64,000 bases of DNA, from the NCBI RefSeq assembly GCF_020531965.1, contig NZ_JAJAWH010000007.1:143984-207983 (forward strand), in the 5' to 3' direction. This document shows positions 33,812 to 43,113 of the stretch, one piece after another. Origin of the DNA: Pseudorhizobium xiangyangii. Lineage in GTDB: Bacteria; Pseudomonadota; Alphaproteobacteria; Rhizobiales; Rhizobiaceae. Position numbers and translations under genes: made by a program. The notes under the pieces were generated by a model that did no database searches, was not told where the DNA came from, and worked only from the letters and a program-made list of their open reading frames with translations. Within the stretch, counting starts at the first letter, position 1. Every line of letters starts with the position of its first letter.

Positions 33812-35098
33812 ATGGTCACGGAAAAACCACCCCGCCGCCCAAAGTCGCAGAAGACGCCCGTAACCATAGACCTTGCGGCGGAGGAAGCGGCAGCGGTTGC
33901 CGAGCCCGTCCGCAGTAACGACACCGACGACGCAACATCCGGTTCGAGCGAGGCGCCATGGGGTGAGAACTCCGCGCCTGAGAAACCTATCGCGTTTGAA
34001 GAGCCGACCGATCGCAAACCCGCGACCGAGACGTTGGCAGAGCCAGCCGTCGACAAGCCCGTGGAGGCTGCCGTCGAAGAGCCGTCTGCATCCGATACAT
34101 CGGATCCGGCCCAGGCTCAGGCCCCGGATCAAACCAAATCCTATGGTGCACCACCCATCGCACCGGTGCCGGAGCGAAAGGACGCGGCCACATCGACGCT
34201 GATTGCTGCAGGCATCTGCGGCGGCATCGTCGCGCTCGCCCTTGCGGGCAGCATGCAATATGCCGGATATCTCCCGGCGGCTACCAGCGCGCCGAACGTC
34301 TCCGCCGAACTTGCTGCCCTTCGGCAACAAGTTGAAGCCATCAATCAGCCACCGGCGCCTGCGGTGGATCCCGAACTCCAGACAAGGCTCCAGGCCCTGG
34401 AAGCCGCGCTGGCCCAAGGTACGGACAGCGCCACGGCCGAAAGGCTGTCCACAATGGAACAAGAGCTGGCTGCCATGCGCTCCGCTGCGGAAAGCGGTAC
34501 CGCCGACAGCACGGGGCAACTGGAACAGTTACGCACCCGCCTGGATGCCGCTGAAACTAAACTGAACGAGCCTGGCGAGGACGCGGCAGCCGCCCGCGCC
34601 ATCGCTGCAGCTGCATTGAAGGCCGCCATTGATCGTGGCAACTCCTTCACACCCGAGCTCGACACCTTCGCCGCCGTGGCGCAGGACGACCCTTCCCTGG
34701 CTCAGTTGCAGCCCTTCAGCGAAACTGGCGTTCCCTCGCGCACGCAGCTTGCGGAGCGTTTTTCCCAGACTGCCAATGCCATCCTTGAGGCCGTCGACCG
34801 GCCGGATCCCGAGCAGAGCGTGGCACAGCGCCTGATGTCGAGCGCTTTGTCCGTCGTAAAGGTGCGGCGGACGGGCGATGTCGAAGGTGATGCGCCTGAC
34901 GCACTCGTCGCACGCATGGACAGCGCATTGAAGAATGGAGATCTTCAGGCGGCTAGCGCGGAGTGGGAAAAACTACCGGAGGAGGCAAAAGCTGCCTCTC
35001 CTGATTTCAAGCAGTCACTCGACGCACGGATCGCCGTCGATGCGTTGATCGCCGATAGCCTTTCCCGCGCTGTGAGCGAAACCGGAACCCGGAACTGA
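33812..35098 (+). CDS. Mitofilin / Mic60 homologue (COG4223)
   Basis: About 428 residues from ATG 33812, preceded by CGAGGT; a GTG at 33788 is possible. The first about 125 residues are acidic, proline-rich and probably disordered. One membrane helix follows (LIAAGICGGIVALALAGSM), then coiled-coil from about 165 to 260 (AELAALRQQVEAINQ, LEQLRTRLDAAETKL), then a C-terminal domain with ALKAAIDRGNSFTPELDTF like mitofilin. Alphaproteobacterial Mic60 is known to lie by hemD and hemY and shapes inner membranes. The domain call is strong; function here is inferred. Confidence 0.85.
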   Translation: MVTEKPPRRPKSQKTPVTIDLAAEEAAAVAEPVRSNDTDDATSGSSEAPWGENSAPEKPIAFEEPTDRKPATETLAEPAVDKPVEAAVEEPSASDTSDPAQAQAPDQTKSYGAPPIAPVPERKDAATSTLIAAGICGGIVALALAGSMQYAGYLPAATSAPNVSAELAALRQQVEAINQPPAPAVDPELQTRLQALEAALAQGTDSATAERLSTMEQELAAMRSAAESGTADSTGQLEQLRTRLDAAETKLNEPGEDAAAARAIAAAALKAAIDRGNSFTPELDTFAAVAQDDPSLAQLQPFSETGVPSRTQLAERFSQTANAILEAVDRPDPEQSVAQRLMSSALSVVKVRRTGDVEGDAPDALVARMDSALKNGDLQAASAEWEKLPEEAKAASPDFKQSLDARIAVDALIADSLSRAVSETGTRN

Positions 35099-35108
35099 GG
35101 ACGACAGA

Positions 35109-36731
35109 ATGATCAGATTATTTGCGTTCATCCTTGTCGTTCTTGCTCTTGGTTGGGGTTTCTCCTGGCTGGCAGACCGGCCTGGCCTGATCTCCGTCAC
35201 CTGGCAGGATTACCTTATTGAGACCAGCCTGATGGTCGCGGCGACCGCGGTCGCCGCCGTCATTGCTGCATTCATGATCCTTTGGTGGCTCTTCCAGCTT
35301 ATCTGGACTTCGCCGCACTCCGTTCGCCGTTATTTCCGGGCCCGCAAGCGTGATCGCGGCTATCAGGCCCTGTCGACCGGCCTCATTGCAGCCGGTGCTG
35401 GCAATGCAATCCTCGCACGCAAGATGAGCCTACGGGCGCAAGGCATGCTCCGGGCCGATCAGGAGCCCCTGCTGCACCTTCTGGACGCGCAGGCTGCCCT
35501 GATCGAAGGGAAGCATGACGAGGCCCGCGCAAAGTTCGAGCGGATGGCCGAAGATCCGGAAACACGAGAACTCGGCCTCCGTGGTCTTTACATGGAAGCC
35601 CGTCGTTTGGGCGCGGACGAGGCGGCTCGGCAATACGCGGAGCGCGCCGCAGAAAACGCGCCCTATCTTCCCTGGGCAGCGCAGGCGACACTTGAATATC
35701 GCAGCCGCGAGGGCCGGTGGGACGATGCCATCCGCCTGCTTGACCAGCAACGTATCGCCAATGTCATCGACAAGAAGCAGGCCGAGCGCTGGAAGGCTGT
35801 TCTGTTGACAGCAAAGGCCGAAGAGCGACTGGAAGCCGATCCAAGGGGAGCAAGGGACGATGCTCTGGCTGCTCTCAAGCTGGCCAAGGATCTTGTGCCC
35901 GCGGCCGTGGTCGCTTCGAAGGGCTATCTCCGCGAGGACAATGTCCGCCGTGCCGCATCCGTGCTTGAAGACGTCTGGAAGCTGACGCCGCATCCGGAAA
36001 TTGCCCGCGCCTACGTCCGGGCCCGAAGTGGCGACAGCGCCGTCGATCGCCTGAAGCGGGCCGAGAAGCTTGAGCAACTGCGTCCCAATAACGTGGAATC
36101 TCTCGTCGCCGTAGCGGAAGCTGCACTCGACGCAAGAGAGCTCGGAAAGGCCCGCGCGAAAGCCGAGGCTGCGACACGCATGACCCCGCGTGAAAGCGTC
36201 TATCTCCTGCTAGCCGATATCGAGGAAGCCGATACCGGCGATCAGGGCCGCATTCGCCATTGGATGGCGCAGGCGCTCCGCGCGCCGCGCGACCCGGCCT
36301 GGGTGGCGGACGGTATAGCCTCCGAGCAGTGGCTACCCGTCTCCCCCACGTCCGGCAGGATCGATGCATTCGAGTGGAAAGTCCCCTTCGGCCAGCTTGA
36401 GGGACCTGTGGAAGACGGAGTTCTCGCGGAAAAGGCCATTGCCGAACTTCCTCCCGTCGTGTCTGCACCCCCAGCGAAACCCGAACCCTCAGTAACGAAG
36501 GCGATCGACGCAGTGGCTCCCCGGAAGGCAGCCGAGCCTATAACGGCGCCTGTCATTGTTTCGAAGGCCCCGACACCGCCCCCGGCAAAGCCGGCGGCAC
36601 CGCTAGTGAAAGACGCCAGGGATGAAGAAACTGAAATCGAGGACCCGTTCTTCGGGCGGCCGCCGGATGACCCCGGCGTGAAGGATCCGAACGCATCACA
36701 GCAGCCTGCCAACCGCCTGCGGCTCTTCTAA
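35109..36731 (+). CDS. hemY: HemY N-terminal domain membrane protein
   Basis: The protein has 540 residues. Two N-terminal membrane helices (LFAFILVVLALGWGFSWL and a second near 45-65) bracket the HemY_N segment ISVTWQDYLIETSL. TPR-like helical repeats follow to about residue 410 (GHARAKFERMAEDP-like units such as KHDEARAKFERMAEDPET). The C-terminal about 100 residues are proline-rich and disordered. HemY proteins accompany haem genes but have no proven enzymatic role; they are unrelated to Bacillus HemY oxidase. It lies 10 bp after the Mic60 gene. Confidence 0.9.
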   Translation: MIRLFAFILVVLALGWGFSWLADRPGLISVTWQDYLIETSLMVAATAVAAVIAAFMILWWLFQLIWTSPHSVRRYFRARKRDRGYQALSTGLIAAGAGNAILARKMSLRAQGMLRADQEPLLHLLDAQAALIEGKHDEARAKFERMAEDPETRELGLRGLYMEARRLGADEAARQYAERAAENAPYLPWAAQATLEYRSREGRWDDAIRLLDQQRIANVIDKKQAERWKAVLLTAKAEERLEADPRGARDDALAALKLAKDLVPAAVVASKGYLREDNVRRAASVLEDVWKLTPHPEIARAYVRARSGDSAVDRLKRAEKLEQLRPNNVESLVAVAEAALDARELGKARAKAEAATRMTPRESVYLLLADIEEADTGDQGRIRHWMAQALRAPRDPAWVADGIASEQWLPVSPTSGRIDAFEWKVPFGQLEGPVEDGVLAEKAIAELPPVVSAPPAKPEPSVTKAIDAVAPRKAAEPITAPVIVSKAPTPPPAKPAAPLVKDARDEETEIEDPFFGRPPDDPGVKDPNASQQPANRLRLF

Positions 36732-36747
36732 ATGGATTGGACTGGCT

Positions 36748-37224
36748 ATGCTTGAGCGTATTCAGACTTTCATACAAAACCTTGGTGCACGACAGCAGGG
36801 TGACGGCTTCCTCCCTGGGGATCCAAGGGTGGCCTTCGCCGCCCTCTGTTTCCAGGTGATGGAGGCTGATGGTGGTGTCTCGCCAGAAGAAAAGCGCCAC
36901 CTTCGCATCTTGCTGAGGGAGCGCTACAACCTCGCGGAGGGACAACTGACCGCCCTGATCAATGCAGGACGCGAAGCCGGCCAGGAAGCCGTTGACTATT
37001 ACCGCTTCACCTCGGATCTTAAGCGGCATCTTGAGCCGGAAGAGTGCGTCGAGTTTGTCGGTATCCTTTGGGATCTGGTGCATGCCGATGGCGAGCGGAG
37101 CGAATTGGAGGATCACATCATCTGGCGGATCGCGGACCTCCTCGGCGTTTCGGCGCGAGATCGGGTCCTTCAGCGCCAGCAGGCTGCCGCTCGGCAATCA
37201 AAGGGAGATACGGGAGAGGATTGA
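36748..37224 (+). CDS. TerB-like tellurite resistance family protein
   Basis: The protein has 158 residues and is all-helical in appearance. The TerB/DjlA-type pattern is present: FAALCFQVMEADGGVSPEEK, LLRERYNLAEGQL and ILWDLVHADGERSELEDHII, with paired acidic residues (EADG, HADGE) that in TerB form metal sites. Chromosomal copies like this one are not linked to tellurite genes and their role is unknown. The gene follows hemY by 16 bp and may belong to that operon. Confidence 0.88.
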   Translation: MLERIQTFIQNLGARQQGDGFLPGDPRVAFAALCFQVMEADGGVSPEEKRHLRILLRERYNLAEGQLTALINAGREAGQEAVDYYRFTSDLKRHLEPEECVEFVGILWDLVHADGERSELEDHIIWRIADLLGVSARDRVLQRQQAAARQSKGDTGED

Positions 37225-37241
37225 GAAGGTAGCGCATGCTG

Positions 37242-38012
37242 ATGACAGCCTCCCATAGCACGGAAAAGCCTCCAATCCTGATCGTGCTTCACCAGGAAAA
37301 CTCCTCGCCCGGCCGTGTCGGCCAAATGTTGGCCGAAAAAGGCTACCCGCTCGACATCCGCAGACCGGTTCTAGGCGACGCACTCCCCGATACCCTGTCG
37401 GAACATGCCGGTGCGGTGATCTTTGGCGGGCCAATGAGCGCCAATGACCCCGATCCCTTCATCAAGACAGAGACGGACTGGATCGGCATCCCGCTCAAGG
37501 AGAACAAGCCCTTCCTCGGTATCTGCCTCGGTGCGCAGATGATGGTTCGCCACCTTGGCGGAACCGTGGGCGCGCACAAGGATGGCTTGACGGAAATCGG
37601 CTGGTATCCGCTGCGTCCGACCGAGCACGGGAGGCTGCTCATGCAGCAGTGGCCACGCATGGTCTACCATTTCCATCGGGAAGGCTTCAGCCTGCCGCAT
37701 GGGGCAGAACTGCTTGCGGAGGGGGACGCCTATGGCAACCAGGCAATCCGTTATGGCGCAAACGCCTGGGGCCTGCAGTTCCATGCCGAACTCACGCGGG
37801 CAATGATGCAGCGCTGGGTCGTTCGCGGCGAGCACCGTTTCATCATGCCGAACGCGCAGAGAGGAAGCGAGCATCTCGAAGGCCGAATGATCTTCGACAC
37901 TCCGCTCAAGCAATGGCTCTGGGGCTTCCTGGATCTCGTCTTCGATCGAGAGAAGGGCACCGAGAACGGACAGATTGAAACGATGCGGCTCCAGAGGGCC
38001 GCCGGCGATTAG
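37242..38012 (+). CDS. Class I glutamine amidotransferase-like protein
   Basis: About 256 residues from the ATG at 37242 (or 37236, adding two residues). The nucleophilic cysteine sits in FLGICLGAQMMVRHLGG, the histidine in GLQFHAELT, with VIFGGPMSAND before them. It resembles stand-alone GMP synthase-type amidotransferase proteins that act on small gamma-glutamyl compounds; the substrate is unknown. Its stop overlaps the convergent MFS gene by four bases. Confidence 0.88.
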   Translation: MTASHSTEKPPILIVLHQENSSPGRVGQMLAEKGYPLDIRRPVLGDALPDTLSEHAGAVIFGGPMSANDPDPFIKTETDWIGIPLKENKPFLGICLGAQMMVRHLGGTVGAHKDGLTEIGWYPLRPTEHGRLLMQQWPRMVYHFHREGFSLPHGAELLAEGDAYGNQAIRYGANAWGLQFHAELTRAMMQRWVVRGEHRFIMPNAQRGSEHLEGRMIFDTPLKQWLWGFLDLVFDREKGTENGQIETMRLQRAAGD

Positions 38013-39244
38013 CGCTCCGGTGCCTCGAGACCGTCGATCTTGCGCAACTGCGGGAAACGCAGCGCCCAGATAGCGGCAACGGCCAGTGTTCCCGCCCCGC
38101 CGATGACCACGGCCGGAACGGCGCCGAAGACGGAGGCCATCGTGCCGGCGCGAAATTCGCCAAGTTCGTTCGAAGCACCAACGAAGACCATGTTGACGGC
38201 GTTGACGCGGCCTCTTACCTCGTCCGGCGTCCACAGCACGATCAGTGTCTCACGGACGTAGACAGAGATCATGTCCGATGCGCCCATCAGCATAAGCGCC
38301 GCGATCGAAAGCCAAACCGCATCCGAAAGGCCGAAGACGACCGTACCTAAGCCGAACAAGGCGACGCCGACAAACATGGCAACGCCGGCATTGTGGCGGA
38401 TGGGATGGAAGGCGAGCCACAGCGCCACTGCAACAGCTCCGATCCCTGGCGCGGCACGCAACAGGCCAAGCCCCCAAGGTCCGAGCACAAGGATATCGCG
38501 CGCGAAAATCGGCATCAGGGCCACAGCGCCGCCCAGAAGAACCGCGAAAAGGTCCAGCGAGATGGCGCCAAGCACCACCTTCTCCTGGCCTATGAAACGG
38601 AAGCCGGCAAGGATTTCGTTCCAGCTGACTGCTTTCGACCCCGAACGCTGTACAGGCTTGGGGATGATCAGGATCAGCAACACCGCCAACGAAAGCATGA
38701 CGAGCGCCACGCAGTAGGCCGCGATGGGGCTCGCGCCATAGAGAAGGCCGCCAGCCACCGGTCCGACGATGGATGCTGTCTGCCAGGACGATGAGTTCCA
38801 GGCGATCGCATTGGCGAGATCGCGTTCCGGCACCAGGTTCGGCGCCAGGGACTGAACGGCAGGCCCCATGAAGGCTCGCTCGATACCGAAGACGGTGAGA
38901 ACTAGGAAAACGAGCCATGGCATGAAAGCGTCGGCAAGCGTCAGGGCCAACAGAGCAGCGGTGCACAACACCCCAATTGCGAGACAAATCGCCACGATCG
39001 CCCGACGATTGTAGCGATCGGCTACCGAGCCCGTGACAAGGATGAGCAGGAGGGAGGGAAGAAACTGAAAGAGACCGATGAGGCCCAGATAAAGAGCACT
39101 GCCCGTTTGGTCGTACATCTGCCAGCCGACAGAAACGCTGACGATCTGGATCGCGAAGGCAGCGAGAAAGCGCGCCGTGAAGAAACGAGCGTATGACGAA
39201 TGCCGAAAGGCGGCAAACCGGTCGCCAGTTGTGTGGGTGGACAT
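38009..39244 (-). CDS. MFS transporter (EntS-like, MFS_3)
   Basis: About 411 residues from ATG 39244; a longer frame to 39310 adds an unconserved lead. Twelve hydrophobic segments are apparent. SSYARFFTARFLAAFAIQIV, the loop motif GSVADRYNRRAI between helices 2 and 3, and NAIAWNSSSWQTASIVGPVA (antiporter-like motif C region) place it in the EntS-type drug or siderophore exporter group. The substrate is unknown. It converges on the amidotransferase gene. Confidence 0.85.
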   Translation of the reverse strand: MSTHTTGDRFAAFRHSSYARFFTARFLAAFAIQIVSVSVGWQMYDQTGSALYLGLIGLFQFLPSLLLILVTGSVADRYNRRAIVAICLAIGVLCTAALLALTLADAFMPWLVFLVLTVFGIERAFMGPAVQSLAPNLVPERDLANAIAWNSSSWQTASIVGPVAGGLLYGASPIAAYCVALVMLSLAVLLILIIPKPVQRSGSKAVSWNEILAGFRFIGQEKVVLGAISLDLFAVLLGGAVALMPIFARDILVLGPWGLGLLRAAPGIGAVAVALWLAFHPIRHNAGVAMFVGVALFGLGTVVFGLSDAVWLSIAALMLMGASDMISVYVRETLIVLWTPDEVRGRVNAVNMVFVGASNELGEFRAGTMASVFGAVPAVVIGGAGTLAVAAIWALRFPQLRKIDGLEAPER

Positions 39245-39376
39245 CAGGCGGGACTTTCGGGAGATCCGAGGCGGCACCGCATCCGTTAAGGCGGAATCGG
39301 CTCCGAGCAAGGCGCGGCACTTGCTCGTTAGTTCGCCAATGTCTACATGTCTGTCAACTTAGAAATGGAGACTTGG

Positions 39377-39667
39377 ATGCTCGCGCTGTTTCAGACGATT
39401 GACTTGGCTTTAAACCTTTATACCTGGGTGCTGATCGGCAGCGCCATTTTCTCCTGGCTCTATGCCTTCAACGTGATCAATTCGAGCAACCAGTTCGTCA
39501 ACGCGATCGGTACTTTCCTGCATAACGTCACGGAACCGGTCCTGCGCCCCATCCGCCGCGTCATGCCCAATCTCGGCGGCATCGACATTTCCCCGATCAT
39601 CGTGCTGCTGATCATTTTCTTCCTGCGCTCGCTGCTCTGGACAAGCATCTACCCCCTCTTCGCGTGA
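39377..39667 (+). CDS. YggT family membrane protein
   Basis: About 96 residues from ATG 39377 ([15 protein letters not shown]), which has GGAG 7 bp upstream; ATGs at 39347 and 39365 are less likely. Two YggT halves are visible: [18 protein letters not shown] then [16 protein letters not shown], and [18 protein letters not shown]. YggT proteins are inner-membrane proteins linked to osmotic tolerance and envelope organisation. A strong two-way terminator follows. Confidence 0.92.
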   Translation: MLALFQTIDLALNLYTWVLIGSAIFSWLYAFNVINSSNQFVNAIGTFLHNVTEPVLRPIRRVMPNLGGIDISPIIVLLIIFFLRSLLWTSIYPLFA

Positions 39668-39748
39668 AGCCATTCGGCCCGTACAACGATCACGTCCACC
39701 AGTCCGTGAGACGGGTCTGAGGCTGCCGAAAACATCGATCTCGACAAA

Positions 39749-39782
39749 AAATCCCCCGGATCAACGCTGATCCGGGGGATTT
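39749..39782. terminator. Bidirectional terminator between yggT and ppa
   Basis: Fifteen-base arms AAATCCCCCGGATCA and TGATCCGGGGGATTT enclose ACGC. A runs before and T-rich sequence after allow termination on both strands, as expected between the convergent yggT and ppa genes. Confidence 0.85.
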
Positions 39783-39816
39783 GTTTATGAAGCCCGAGGC
39801 TTTGAAACGCCGCTGA

Positions 39817-40350
39817 CTACTTGCTGGCCTTGTAGCGCTCGATCGCTTCGACAATCAGCTGCTTGGCGACGTCGACATCCTGCCAGCCGCCGATCTTCAC
39901 CCACTTGCCGGGCTCGAGATCCTTGTAGTGCTCGAAGAAGTGCTCGATCTGCTTGAGCGTGATCTCCGGCATGTCGGTGTAGTTCTTGACTTTGTCATAG
40001 CGCTGCGTGAGCTTCGGAACCGGCACGGCGATGATCTTCTCGTCCTTGCCGCCGTCGTCTTCCATCACCATCACGCCGATCGGGCGCACATTGATGACGC
40101 AGCCGGGAACCAGCGGGCGGGTGTTGCAGATGAGGACGTCGATCGGATCGCCGTCTTCCGACAGCGTATGCGGTACGAAGCCGTAATTGCCGGGATAGGT
40201 CATCGGCGTGTAGAGGAAGCGATCGACGATCAGCGCGCCGGCTTCCTTGTCCATCTCGTACTTGATCGGGTGGCCGCCGACCGGCACTTCAACGATGACG
40301 TTGACATCGTCCGGCGGGTTCTTGCCGATGGAAATCGCATCTATACGCAT
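39817..40350 (-). CDS. ppa: Inorganic pyrophosphatase
   Basis: A family I soluble pyrophosphatase of 177 residues from ATG 40350 ([15 protein letters not shown]). A frame opening at 40413 adds unconserved residues. Active-site segments are [58 protein letters not shown] and [16 protein letters not shown]. It hydrolyses pyrophosphate and drives biosynthesis in the cytoplasm. Confidence 0.97.
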   Translation of the reverse strand: MRIDAISIGKNPPDDVNVIVEVPVGGHPIKYEMDKEAGALIVDRFLYTPMTYPGNYGFVPHTLSEDGDPIDVLICNTRPLVPGCVINVRPIGVMVMEDDGGKDEKIIAVPVPKLTQRYDKVKNYTDMPEITLKQIEHFFEHYKDLEPGKWVKIGGWQDVDVAKQLIVEAIERYKASK

Positions 40351-40461
40351 TATTCTTCCCACGTGAGGTGTATCGATAGGCGCTTCGATACTGGGAAAGA
40401 CCCCGCAAGGCAACTAAGCTGTGGTTGCTCTCTGCAGGTCAACGCATGCCGCAAAGGACAT

Positions 40462-40971
40462 TCAACGCGGCCAGACGTATCCGATCTTTCTCAAAGTGGC
40501 TCCGCCGAAGTCCTCCACGCCCTCGACCATGTCGAGGCCGCCGTGGCGACGGAAAAAGCGCGCGGCGTGTTCGCTGTCCTCCAGGCACCAGACCACGAGC
40601 CCGTCGCAGCCAAGAGACTTCAGCAGTCGGCGGCTCTCGCCGAACAACCGGCGACCTAAACCGATGCCCTGATATTCCGGGCGTAGATAGATTTCATAAA
40701 CTTCGCCGTCATAGGGAAGCGCTCTCGCACGGTTGAGCCCCATCGTGGCGTAGCCGGCAATGCTACCGGCGACATCAAGCACAAGAAGGGTAGCAGGGCC
40801 ACGGGTTGCCTTCCGCCACCAGATCTCTCCTCGGCGCTCGATCATCTGGGTCAGCGGCTTATGCGGAATGAGTCCCGCATACGCGTGCTCCCACGAAAGG
40901 CGATGCACATCTGCAACGGCTCCGGCGTCCTGCGGGTCGGCCCGCCGCACATCGATCGACAACGTCTTCAT
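40462..40971 (-). CDS. GNAT family N-acetyltransferase
   Basis: About 169 residues from ATG 40971 (MKTLSIDVRRADPQDAG); an in-frame ATG at 40989 is the alternative. The acetyl-CoA binding motif A is YEIYLRPEYQGIGLGRRLF, followed by ESRRLLKSLGCDGLVVWCLE and ARFFRRHGG. The acceptor is unknown. It sits 111 bp upstream of the ppa start on the same strand. Confidence 0.88.
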   Translation of the reverse strand: MKTLSIDVRRADPQDAGAVADVHRLSWEHAYAGLIPHKPLTQMIERRGEIWWRKATRGPATLLVLDVAGSIAGYATMGLNRARALPYDGEVYEIYLRPEYQGIGLGRRLFGESRRLLKSLGCDGLVVWCLEDSEHAARFFRRHGGLDMVEGVEDFGGATLRKIGYVWPR

Positions 40972-41122
40972 AACGTCTTTTGGACCCATTCATCGGGTTG
41001 TGCGAGAACATGATACTCACTGGAAACACCAATCCCCAGCGTAGGCTCTGGCGCTCACGGAACTACGTTAACGCTTTTTTTACTCACCCCACAAGCCTGC
41101 GCCACATCAAGACACAAAAGAA

Positions 41123-41148
41123 AAAACCCGGCGCGAAGGCCGGGTTTT
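41123..41148 (-). terminator. Intrinsic terminator of typA
   Basis: AAAACCCGGC and GCCGGGTTTT flank GCGAAG. On the minus strand the stem ends in a run of Ts (A-run at 41121-41126 on plus), 24 bp after the typA stop. Confidence 0.85.
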
Positions 41149-41172
41149 CTGCAGGTCATATGGGGATGAGAA

Positions 41173-42990
41173 TCAGGCGATCTTTGCTTTTTCGAATCGC
41201 TTGCGATCGTTCGCATCCAGGAACATCTTGCGCAGGCGGATGTTCTTCGGTGTCACTTCCATCAACTCATCGTCCTGGATCCAGGAAAGAGCACGGTCGA
41301 GCGTCATGCGGATCGGCGGAGTCAGGCGCACGGCTTCGTCCTTGCCGGCCGAACGAATGTTGGTGAGCTGCTTGCCCTTCAACACGTTGACCTCGAGGTC
41401 GTTGTCCCTGCTGTGAATGCCGATGATCATGCCGGCGTAAACCTTTTCACCCGGCTCGATGATCATCGGACCACGGTCTTCCAGGTTGAACATGGCGTAG
41501 GCAACGGCTTCACCGGCCTGGTTGGAAAGCAGAACGCCGTTGGTACGACCGCCGATTTCACCCTTGAAAGGCTGATAATCATGGAACAGACGGTTCATGA
41601 TCGCAGTACCGCGGGTGTCGGTCAGAAGTTCCGACTGGTAGCCGATGAGACCACGGGTCGGCGCGAAGAACACCAGACGGACGCGGCTGCCGCCGGACGG
41701 ACGAAGCTCGGCCATTTCAGCCTTGCGCTCGGACATCTTCTGCACGACGATACCGGAATGCTCTTCATCGACGTCGATGACGACTTCTTCGATCGGCTCC
41801 ATCAGCGTGCCGTTCTCGTCCTTGTGCATGACGACGCGCGGACGCGACACGGCAAGCTCGAAACCTTCACGACGCATGGTTTCGATCAGTACGGCCAGCT
41901 GCAATTCGCCGCGACCGGAAACGTAGAACGAATCCTTGCCTTCGGCTTCTTCGATCTTCAGCGCAACGTTGCCTTCGGCTTCCTTGAACAGACGGTCGCG
42001 GATAACGCGGCTAGTAACCTTGTCGCCTTCGGTGCCGGCCAGCGGGCTGTCGTTGACGAGGAAGGACATGGTGACCGTCGGAGGATCGATCGGCTGCGCG
42101 GTCATCGGTTCGGTGACCGAGGGATCACAGAACGTGTCGGCAACGGTTCCCTTGGACAGGCCGGCGATGGCCACGATGTCGCCTGCATGGGCTTCGTCGA
42201 TCGACGTGCGCTCGATGCCGCGGAACGCGAGGATCTTGGAGATACGGCCGGTTTCAACCGTCTTGCCGTCCTGGCCGAGAACCTTCACCGGCTGGTTCGG
42301 CTTGATAGAGCCGGATGCAATGCGGCCGGTGATGATACGGCCGAGGAAGGGGTTGGCTTCCAGCAGCGTGCCGATCATGCGGAACGGGCCATCAGCGACG
42401 TTGGGCTCGGGAACGTGCTTGACCACGAGGTCGAGCAGCGGACCAAGACCTTGATCCTTCGGGCCTTCCGGGTTGACGTTCATCCAACCGTCACGACCAG
42501 AACCATAGAGGATCGGGAAGTCGAGCTGTTCGTCCGTCGCATCGAGGTTCGCGAACAGGTCGAAAACCTCGTTGATGACTTCTTCGTGACGGCCGTCCGG
42601 ACGGTCGATCTTGTTGATCGCGACGATCGGGCGAAGGCCAACCTTGAGTGCCTTTCCGACCACGAACTTGGTCTGCGGCATCGGGCCTTCGGAAGAGTCG
42701 ACCAGAACGATCGCGCCATCCACCATCGACAGGATACGCTCGACTTCGCCGCCGAAGTCGGCGTGACCGGGGGTATCGACGATATTGATGCGGACACCCT
42801 TCCATTCCACCGAGGTGGCCTTGGCGAGAATGGTGATGCCGCGTTCCTTTTCGAGATCGTTCGAGTCCATGACGCGTTCTGCAACGCGCTGGTTCTCGCG
42901 GAACGAGCCCGATTGTTTCAGAAGCTCGTCGACAAGGGTCGTTTTGCCATGGTCAACGTGCGCGATAATCGCGATGTTGCGAAGTGCCAT
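41173..42990 (-). CDS. typA: Ribosome-associated GTPase TypA/BipA
   Basis: About 605 residues from ATG 42990 ([20 protein letters not shown]); the frame extends upstream without conserved sequence. G-motifs are [29 protein letters not shown] and the later EF-G-like domains, ending with the BipA-specific C-terminus ([29 protein letters not shown]). BipA aids 50S assembly and stress or cold adaptation. A terminator follows. Confidence 0.97.
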   Translation of the reverse strand: MALRNIAIIAHVDHGKTTLVDELLKQSGSFRENQRVAERVMDSNDLEKERGITILAKATSVEWKGVRINIVDTPGHADFGGEVERILSMVDGAIVLVDSSEGPMPQTKFVVGKALKVGLRPIVAINKIDRPDGRHEEVINEVFDLFANLDATDEQLDFPILYGSGRDGWMNVNPEGPKDQGLGPLLDLVVKHVPEPNVADGPFRMIGTLLEANPFLGRIITGRIASGSIKPNQPVKVLGQDGKTVETGRISKILAFRGIERTSIDEAHAGDIVAIAGLSKGTVADTFCDPSVTEPMTAQPIDPPTVTMSFLVNDSPLAGTEGDKVTSRVIRDRLFKEAEGNVALKIEEAEGKDSFYVSGRGELQLAVLIETMRREGFELAVSRPRVVMHKDENGTLMEPIEEVVIDVDEEHSGIVVQKMSERKAEMAELRPSGGSRVRLVFFAPTRGLIGYQSELLTDTRGTAIMNRLFHDYQPFKGEIGGRTNGVLLSNQAGEAVAYAMFNLEDRGPMIIEPGEKVYAGMIIGIHSRDNDLEVNVLKGKQLTNIRSAGKDEAVRLTPPIRMTLDRALSWIQDDELMEVTPKNIRLRKMFLDANDRKRFEKAKIA

Positions 42991-43113
42991 TGATGATATC
43001 TCTGGGGCTGTGGCGCCAACATTTCGGAGGACGCGCCAATTTTCGTTGGCGCGTCCATACCCTGTTTTTCGCATTTGCGAAAGAGGGGAACGCCTTTCCT
43101 TATTGGAGGGCAG

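Noticed and set aside
41413-42993. Long open frame antisense to typA (about 526 codons)
   Set aside because: It mirrors a well-identified GTPase and has no recognisable domain; long antisense frames are common in GC-rich genes with strong third-position bias.
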